A stretch of DNA of 18,289 nt from positions 1 through 18,289 of the forward strand of contig CALQZK010000011.1 in assembly GCA_943349555.1 (NCBI GenBank), read 5' to 3'. Source of the stretch: Candidatus Nomurabacteria bacterium. GTDB lineage: Bacteria > Patescibacteriota > Minisyncoccia > Phycocordibacterales > PALSA-1337. The notes below the pieces were generated by a model. It had not been told where the DNA came from. It did not search any database and worked only from the letters and a program-made list of their open reading frames with translations. Below are positions 13,506 to 18,289 of the stretch, piece by piece (the first letter of the stretch is position 1; each line of letters starts with the position of its first letter). The position numbers were made by a program, and so were the translations under genes.

Positions 13506-13946
13506 ATGCAAATAAATAATTTAATCCCAAGAACAAAAAATAAGAAGACCATGATCGTTGGCCGAGGAGGCAAGCGAGGTAAAACCTCTGGAAGAGGAGG
13601 CAAGGGTCAGACAGCCCGCGCCGGAAATAAGAAGCGCCCAGAGCTTCGAGACTTCATTAAAAGAGTGCCGAAGCTTCGCGGACGAGGAAAAAGTTCCCTC
13701 AAATCTTTCGTCGTAAAGCCTATTGCTATTAACCTAGATTTTATCGAGAAGATCTTCAAGGACGGCGATACGGTATCAGAAAAGACTCTCATCGAAAAGA
13801 AGGGAATTACTACCTTCGAGGGAAGGGTGCCTCATGTTAAAATACTAAGTGTCGGCGATCTTACAAAGAAGCTTTCCTTCGAAGGTTGTAAAGTCTCGAA
13901 AGAAGCGAGAATGAAGATAGAGAAAGCTGGAGGGACGATCAAATAG
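13506..13946 (+). CDS. rplO: 50S ribosomal protein L15 (uL15)
   Basis: 146 residues (E. coli 144). The glycine/arginine-rich N-terminal arm typical of L15 is visible (VGRGGKRGKTSGRGGKGQTA, RAGNKKRPE), as is the C-terminal globular domain (LIEKKGITTFEGRVPHVKIL, CKVSKEARMKIEKAGG). L15 is a late-assembly protein of the large subunit. The usual order rpsE-rpmD-rplO-secY is kept apart from the missing rpmD. It is 6 bases ahead of secY. Confidence 0.95.
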   Translation: MQINNLIPRTKNKKTMIVGRGGKRGKTSGRGGKGQTARAGNKKRPELRDFIKRVPKLRGRGKSSLKSFVVKPIAINLDFIEKIFKDGDTVSEKTLIEKKGITTFEGRVPHVKILSVGDLTKKLSFEGCKVSKEARMKIEKAGGTIK

Positions 13947-13952
13947 CCATAC

Positions 13953-15224
13953 ATGAATTCATTTTTTCAAAAAATCGCGGTAGTTGTAAGAGATCCTGCT
14001 ATCCGCAAAAGAGTCTTTTTCACCTTGGGAGCCTTGGTGGTTTTCCGCCTTCTTTCCGTCATTCCGATTCCTGGAATTGACTTGGATAGCTTGAAGACTC
14101 TGCTCGCAGGCAATCAATTCCTCGGTCTTCTAGACATATTTTCCGGAGGAGGAATCTCCAGGCTTTCCATACTTATGCTCGGAGTCGGACCTTACATTAC
14201 CGCTTCCATCATCATGCAGCTCTTGACTATGATGTTCCCAAGTCTGAAGACCATGATGCAAGAAGAAGGGGAAGCTGGCCGTGCCAAACTTTCACAATAT
14301 TCCCGTCTCATTTCTGTACCTCTCGCAGTACTGCAGGCTTATGGCTTCCTAGCTCTCCTTGCCAGCCAGAATGTTATTCCACAGCTTACAGGCATGACAC
14401 TTGTTACAAATATTTTTGTCATCACTGCGGGTTCAGTCCTCCTTATGTGGATCGGAGAGCTTATTTCAGAATTCGGCATTGGCAATGGGGTATCACTCAT
14501 CATTTTCGCTGGTATCGTGGCTGTCCTGCCTACGCAGATATACCAATTTATCGCTTCCTTTGATCCTGCGCAAATTCCTCTTTATCTCCTATCCCTTCTT
14601 ATTGCGCTAGTTGTGATAGTGGCGGTAGTAGTTGTGACAGAAGCCGAGCGCCCAATCTCTGTGACTTATGCCAAGCAGGTTAGGGGTAATAAAGTCTATG
14701 GAGGAGTTTCCACGTATCTGCCCTTGAGATTGAATCAGGCTGGTGTGATCCCTATCATCCTTGCTCTTTACATCCTCCTCTTTCCACAAATTATTGCCAA
14801 TTTCCTTTCAAATGTCTCTAATACAACAGTTGCTGATTCTGCCCGCTGGGTTGCGGAATTCCTAAACAATCCTTGGTCTCATGGCGTGATTTATTTCCTT
14901 CTTGTCTTTGTCTTCACTTATTTCTACACTGCCGTTACTTTCGATCCAAAGATGATTTCCGAGAATTTACAGAAGGGCGGGGCGTTTATCCCTGGAGTGC
15001 GTCCTGGGGAATCTACCATGAATTATCTTGGCAAAGTTGTAACCCGCATCACTCTTGTCGGAGCTCTATTCTTGGGTATTATCGCTGTTCTTCCTCTCAT
15101 TATGCAGGGATTCACGGGGAATCAGACTCTAGCTATTGGGGGTACGGCTCTTCTCATTGTGGTGTCCGTCGTCTTGGATTTGTTAAAGAAAGTGGATGCG
15201 CAGGCAAGTATGAGGGAGTACTAA
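13953..15224 (+). CDS. secY: Preprotein translocase subunit SecY
   Basis: 423 residues with ten predicted membrane helices. Key landmarks: the first helix ending in SVIPIPGID, the plug-region FSGGGISRLSILMLGVGPYI, the EAERPISVTYAKQVRG cytoplasmic loop, LPLRLNQAGVIPII, and the ribosome/SecA-contacting loop FDPKMISENLQKGGAFIPG followed by VRPGES. It is the channel through which the secreted proteins on both flanks would leave the cell. It is the last gene of the block: adk, map, infA and rpmJ, which usually follow, are absent, and the stop codon abuts the stop of the convergent gene with no base between. Confidence 0.97.
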   Translation: MNSFFQKIAVVVRDPAIRKRVFFTLGALVVFRLLSVIPIPGIDLDSLKTLLAGNQFLGLLDIFSGGGISRLSILMLGVGPYITASIIMQLLTMMFPSLKTMMQEEGEAGRAKLSQYSRLISVPLAVLQAYGFLALLASQNVIPQLTGMTLVTNIFVITAGSVLLMWIGELISEFGIGNGVSLIIFAGIVAVLPTQIYQFIASFDPAQIPLYLLSLLIALVVIVAVVVVTEAERPISVTYAKQVRGNKVYGGVSTYLPLRLNQAGVIPIILALYILLFPQIIANFLSNVSNTTVADSARWVAEFLNNPWSHGVIYFLLVFVFTYFYTAVTFDPKMISENLQKGGAFIPGVRPGESTMNYLGKVVTRITLVGALFLGIIAVLPLIMQGFTGNQTLAIGGTALLIVVSVVLDLLKKVDAQASMREY

Positions 15225-16019
15225 TTACTTCGGAAAATTCTCAAGAAGTTCATTTGATTCATAGAAATCTTTTGCCAGGCTGCCGAAGCTGTAGTATGTA
15301 TTGCCGATGTTGATTTCTGCCCCTCCTGATTGCGGATTTACTTTCGGAATTGAATGCTCAAAACCGATGTTGTAGAGTGTGCTTATAATCTCCGGACGGT
15401 CTGCGATAGGGAATCCCGCTTTCTTCCATTGGGCCAAAATTTCTTTTATATACAAGCTTGCGTAAAGATATGAATAATACCGATCATCTTCTTTTACAAT
15501 CCTCTTGAATCTTTCCGTGTCATGGTCTTTTGTTTTAAAATCCAATAAATTTTCATAGGATTTGCCAGGATAAAAAGGCGATGAAGCATCCTTGAGGTCG
15601 CTCTCTATTTCTATGGCAGTCTCTTGTTTAATACCCATGACGCCCCAGGAGAATTGGCTTTGATTACCTAGGATTTTCAATGGCGCGAAAATAGTCTTGA
15701 AAAGTTCTCGATCGCTGTGATAAAGGCGCAATTGCTCGACGACAAGCTGTGCGGCTATCAGCCTGGCAGGAACACCGGCATTTTTCGCAGCCTGTTTTAT
15801 TGCTACTTCGTCTTTAATAATCGCTTCCTTCAAGGTCTCCCATTCCTCACCTTCATTCCACGTACTTTTTTCAATGAAATTCTCCTGCTGTTCATCCACG
15901 ACACCCTCGGTATTCGTTATACCGAATTTTACCAAGAAAAATCCCGCAACAAGGACGAAGCCGATGAGGGCGAAGAGGTAAATAATGATTTTTCCCATGG
16001 ATTTGAAAGGGGACAACAT
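15225..16019 (-). CDS. Membrane-anchored lytic-transglycosylase-like protein
   Basis: 264 residues from ATG 16019. A GTG at 16040 would add seven residues, but it lies upstream of a TGG-TACACT promoter box. One N-terminal membrane helix (residues 10-30) follows a short basic start, so the rest is probably extracellular. The soluble part resembles the lysozyme/SLT fold: Glu95 in VVEQ as candidate catalytic acid, FSWGVMGIKQETA (123-135) like the G-x-M-Q-I-x-P-x-T-A motif, and STLYNIGF (213-220) like A-Y-N-x-G. Spacing and order fit, but identity is low and the Gln of GLMQ is Gly here. The predicted role is cutting or remodelling peptidoglycan, own or host-derived. It is convergent with secY and divergent from the CotH-like gene. 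Confidence 0.6.
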   Translation of the reverse strand: MLSPFKSMGKIIIYLFALIGFVLVAGFFLVKFGITNTEGVVDEQQENFIEKSTWNEGEEWETLKEAIIKDEVAIKQAAKNAGVPARLIAAQLVVEQLRLYHSDRELFKTIFAPLKILGNQSQFSWGVMGIKQETAIEIESDLKDASSPFYPGKSYENLLDFKTKDHDTERFKRIVKEDDRYYSYLYASLYIKEILAQWKKAGFPIADRPEIISTLYNIGFEHSIPKVNPQSGGAEINIGNTYYSFGSLAKDFYESNELLENFPK

Positions 16020-16030
16020 AGAATAGATAA

Positions 16031-16039
16031 AGTGTACCA
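16031..16039 (-). promoter_or_regulatory. Extended -10 promoter for the transglycosylase-like gene
   Basis: The minus strand reads TGG-TACACT. The predicted start near 16024 leaves only about 5 leader bases before ATG 16019. The -35 position for 17-bp spacing reads TTCCTT, a weak match. The box supports ATG 16019 over GTG 16040 as start codon. Confidence 0.45.
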
Positions 16040-16046
16040 CCTAGGA

Positions 16047-16052
16047 TATAAT
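16047..16052 (+). promoter_or_regulatory. -10 box (TATAAT) for the CotH-like gene
   Basis: A perfect TATAAT ending 9 bases before the ATG at 16062, so the transcript would have a leader of only a few bases. No TG extension and no clear -35 are visible. It lies 10 bp from the opposing -10 box of the divergent gene, so the two promoters overlap. Confidence 0.45.
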
Positions 16053-16061
16053 TAAGGAATT

Positions 16062-18289
16062 ATGAAAACTAAAGCGTTCGTAGCTCTCTTTCTGACCATT
16101 GCATTCTTTGCGATGGTGGGAGAGGCCAATGCGGCATCTATACCCATTCGCGATCTGAAGCTTGATACCCAGGACAAAACAATATTCTTGACGGAGGAAA
16201 TGGGAGACCGGGACGGGTATTTGACGGAGAGTGTCGATGGGGTTGAAAAACAGCAGTGGAAAGTAAAATACGAGCACAAAGGAAGCAGCAGGAGAATATG
16301 CGAGCCCCCGGTACTCAATATCAGCTTTGACAAAAAAGACAGCAGGGGAAAAGCAAAACCACTTTTCAATGGCAGAACGACAGTTCCAGGATATTCATCA
16401 GTCCTTACATATCAAAAGATTCGCCTTATTCCTGAATGTGACTTGTGGAATGACTATGGTCAATGGGCTAGTGATGTGGGATTTAACGGTACAAGCAACG
16501 TACTGCTCCGGGAATATTTAATACACGACCTATTTAGGCATTTCGGCATTCCTACGCCGGATGTAATCGGTTTTGCTCGAATGCATTTTGTCTCTTCTGA
16601 CCCGAAATACAATGGAAAGGAATTTCGTTATCTTATAATCCAGCGCGTGGACGAATTTGATGACCCCCTTCCTTTCATCAAGCAATTCAATCTCTCCCCA
16701 CAACTTTATGTCTCTGGGCAGTCAAGCCGTTGGCAAGGATATATTGATGATGAAAATGACAATACTTATTACACTAGCAGGTTAGTCAATATTGATCTGC
16801 AAAATTTTGATACAGGAGAAAAAGTAAAACTCCCTCTTGATCAGAAAGAAGCGATCACAATGTCACTCATGACAGATTTCTTCAATCTAGGAGATATGGG
16901 AGTGATTCATAACGAGGATTACGGCATGGATCTCAAGACAAAAAAATATTATATAATTCCCCATGGCTTCGATGCATCATTTTCCTGCGAAATAAAGGAG
17001 CCATCATTGAACTATATAATAAACCATATTCCACAGAGACTCCACGCAGATTACAAGGCTAGGTATTACACAACTGCCCGTGAGATATTTGCCAATCCAG
17101 CATCTCTCGATAGGATGCTTTCTGCCGTTGATGCCTATCCATTTAATGATGATAAGGAAAAGATCAGGGAATTTTTGAAATTATCTTTCTATCAATACTC
17201 AAGTCATTTCACTTCAGAATCCTTTGCCAAGCAGACTGGACAAGCCTATGTTCCAACCGAGATAAAAATGCCATTCTCATCTGATGAAGAATACCAGAGA
17301 CATTTCAATGCTTTCGACAAATCTTGCCAAAGGACGTTCGTACCACTTGATAAAAATATGGTAATTGTGACTGGAACCCCTAAGCTGGAAAAAATCCCGG
17401 CACCGGAATACGGGGAAGCAAGGGAAAAGCTCCAAGCCTTTTTTAATGTAAAAATTACGACAGGAAATGAGGAATTAAAAGTATTGAAACAGCAGGCATT
17501 TACCGTAAAGCTGGAGGGCTCCTTGGATAAACCCAAACCAAATAATATAGATGCCATGTTTGGAGATTATAATTTATGGCCTTCTTATCCCAGGCCAGAC
17601 AATCTGGAAGATAGCATAGGTCCATACTATTATATTCCTCCAAATACATCAGTCGTGTTTGAGGTTATAGCTGAAGGAGCGTATGAACCTATTGAAAAAG
17701 ATACTTATAAAGCTGTACTAGTGAGCTTTAAACCATTCGCAAGTGCAATCCAGATGACATCAATAGCCAATAATAAGACAAATTCCCTAGTTTTTGGAGG
17801 GATTGAAAGGATAGAAGAGGTCAAGTCAATTTCTCTGCTCACTCCTGTCTTCGATGAGGTTATAGAAAAAGGGAAGCCTTATACTATTAAATATGGTTCT
17901 TCCGGAGTTTTAAAACTGAAAATTGATCTAATGGATTCCAAAGGGATAAAGATTGTAAGGGAAATAAGTACCACAGAAGCTCAAAGATGCCCAAGAGGTT
18001 TCCAGTGTAAAGTGCTAGACCAAGAATATTACTGGAATGTTCCGAGTGATCTTGATACTGAGCGTGATAATTATTTCATCATCAGAATATCATCTTCTGA
18101 TGATCCGAAGATCAGTGTTAAAAGCGACAAGTTTAGAATATCAGAAAAAAATGAGCCAACCATTGAGACAATTAAGAGCAATCTATCTATAGAATATGAT
18201 AAGAATAACAAAGAATCGTCTCTGGTGTCAGTAACAAAAGTTAAAGTAACGGCCCACAAGGATGCAGATCTGGTTATTCCTGAAAATTA
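16062..18289 (+). CDS. Secreted CotH-kinase-like protein with Ig-like C-terminal domain, 3' partial
   Basis: The frame is open for 742 codons and leaves the window without a stop. The signal peptide is clear: MKTK, a hydrophobic core, and ANA-A with cleavage after residue 24. Residues about 100-330 resemble the CotH family of atypical kinases: YQKIRLIPE (117-125), a helix LLREYLIHDLFRHFGIPTPD (148-167), RYLIIQRVDEF, then GDMGVIHNEDYGMDL with Asp278, His283 and Asn284, and IPHGFDASFS with Asp304, like the N-x-D...HN and D-F-D-x-S-F motifs. A middle region of unknown kind follows. Residues about 587-694 form a Kre9/Knh1-like Ig domain (ISLLTPVFDEVIEKGKPYTI ... YYWNVP ... KFRIS), the type also present in the gene at 1-1422. 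Inferred role: extracellular protein modification or surface structure. The kinase relationship is by eye and unconfirmed. Confidence 0.65.
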   Translation, partial: MKTKAFVALFLTIAFFAMVGEANAASIPIRDLKLDTQDKTIFLTEEMGDRDGYLTESVDGVEKQQWKVKYEHKGSSRRICEPPVLNISFDKKDSRGKAKPLFNGRTTVPGYSSVLTYQKIRLIPECDLWNDYGQWASDVGFNGTSNVLLREYLIHDLFRHFGIPTPDVIGFARMHFVSSDPKYNGKEFRYLIIQRVDEFDDPLPFIKQFNLSPQLYVSGQSSRWQGYIDDENDNTYYTSRLVNIDLQNFDTGEKVKLPLDQKEAITMSLMTDFFNLGDMGVIHNEDYGMDLKTKKYYIIPHGFDASFSCEIKEPSLNYIINHIPQRLHADYKARYYTTAREIFANPASLDRMLSAVDAYPFNDDKEKIREFLKLSFYQYSSHFTSESFAKQTGQAYVPTEIKMPFSSDEEYQRHFNAFDKSCQRTFVPLDKNMVIVTGTPKLEKIPAPEYGEAREKLQAFFNVKITTGNEELKVLKQQAFTVKLEGSLDKPKPNNIDAMFGDYNLWPSYPRPDNLEDSIGPYYYIPPNTSVVFEVIAEGAYEPIEKDTYKAVLVSFKPFASAIQMTSIANNKTNSLVFGGIERIEEVKSISLLTPVFDEVIEKGKPYTIKYGSSGVLKLKIDLMDSKGIKIVREISTTEAQRCPRGFQCKVLDQEYYWNVPSDLDTERDNYFIIRISSSDDPKISVKSDKFRISEKNEPTIETIKSNLSIEYDKNNKESSLVSVTKVKVTAHKDADLVIPEN

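Noticed and set aside
15205..15245. Terminator hairpin at the end of secY (AGTA/TACT around the stop codons)
   Set aside because: The stem is only four A/T-rich pairs and no U-tract follows on either strand.
16020..16040. GTG start for the transglycosylase-like gene
   Set aside because: It sits upstream of and overlaps the TGG-TACACT promoter box, while ATG 16019 gives a normal short basic N-terminus before the membrane helix. A weaker alternative reading remains possible.

Overview
The window looks like a chromosomal segment of a Candidate Phyla Radiation (Patescibacteria) bacterium, most likely of the Parcubacteria/Paceibacteria group. This rests on a complete S10-spc ribosomal cluster that lacks rpmD (uL30), very small intergenic gaps, start codons without Shine-Dalgarno sequences, trimmed or tailed ribosomal proteins, and large Ig-like surface proteins. 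The taxonomic call is inference; the gene content is read directly from the sequence.

Layout. Positions 1-1422 hold the 3' end of a secreted multi-domain surface protein (+). It converges, with one base between the stop codons, on a protein O-mannosyltransferase (1424-2836, -). That gene diverges from a dolichyl-phosphate-mannose-synthase-like GT2 enzyme (2881-3576, +). A sigma70-type promoter at 3596-3624 then starts a 22-gene block on the + strand: tuf-rpsJ-rplC-rplD-rplW-rplB-rpsS-rplV-rpsC-rplP-rpmC-rpsQ-rplN-rplX-rplE-rpsN-rpsH-rplF-rplR-rpsE-rplO-secY (3682-15224). Two further promoter-like sites, in the only sizeable internal gaps (before rpsS and before rpsN), suggest three transcription units. 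secY abuts, stop to stop, a membrane-anchored lytic-transglycosylase-like gene (15225-16019, -). This diverges from a very long secreted protein with a CotH-kinase-like core and a C-terminal Ig-like domain, which runs off the window end (16062-18289, +).

How the genes fit together. The central block supplies EF-Tu, 20 ribosomal proteins and the SecY translocon. Both flanks encode cell-surface functions. On the left, a GT2 that could make polyprenyl-phosphate-mannose stands beside a PMT that would use it and a Ser/Thr/Pro-rich secreted protein that is a plausible acceptor. On the right, a putative wall-acting enzyme is paired with a secreted kinase-like protein. The same Kre9/Knh1-like Ig domain occurs in the first and last genes.

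Most notable: EF-Tu carries K-V-V-T where R-G-I-T is normally near-invariant in switch I. L23 lacks the hairpin that lines the exit tunnel. The divergent PMT/GT2 promoters have extended -10 boxes exactly 17 bp apart, each lying in the other's -35 position, and both would yield leaderless mRNAs. None of 26 complete genes ends in TGA. No tRNA, rRNA, CRISPR, insertion sequence or gene-free stretch over 300 bases was seen.
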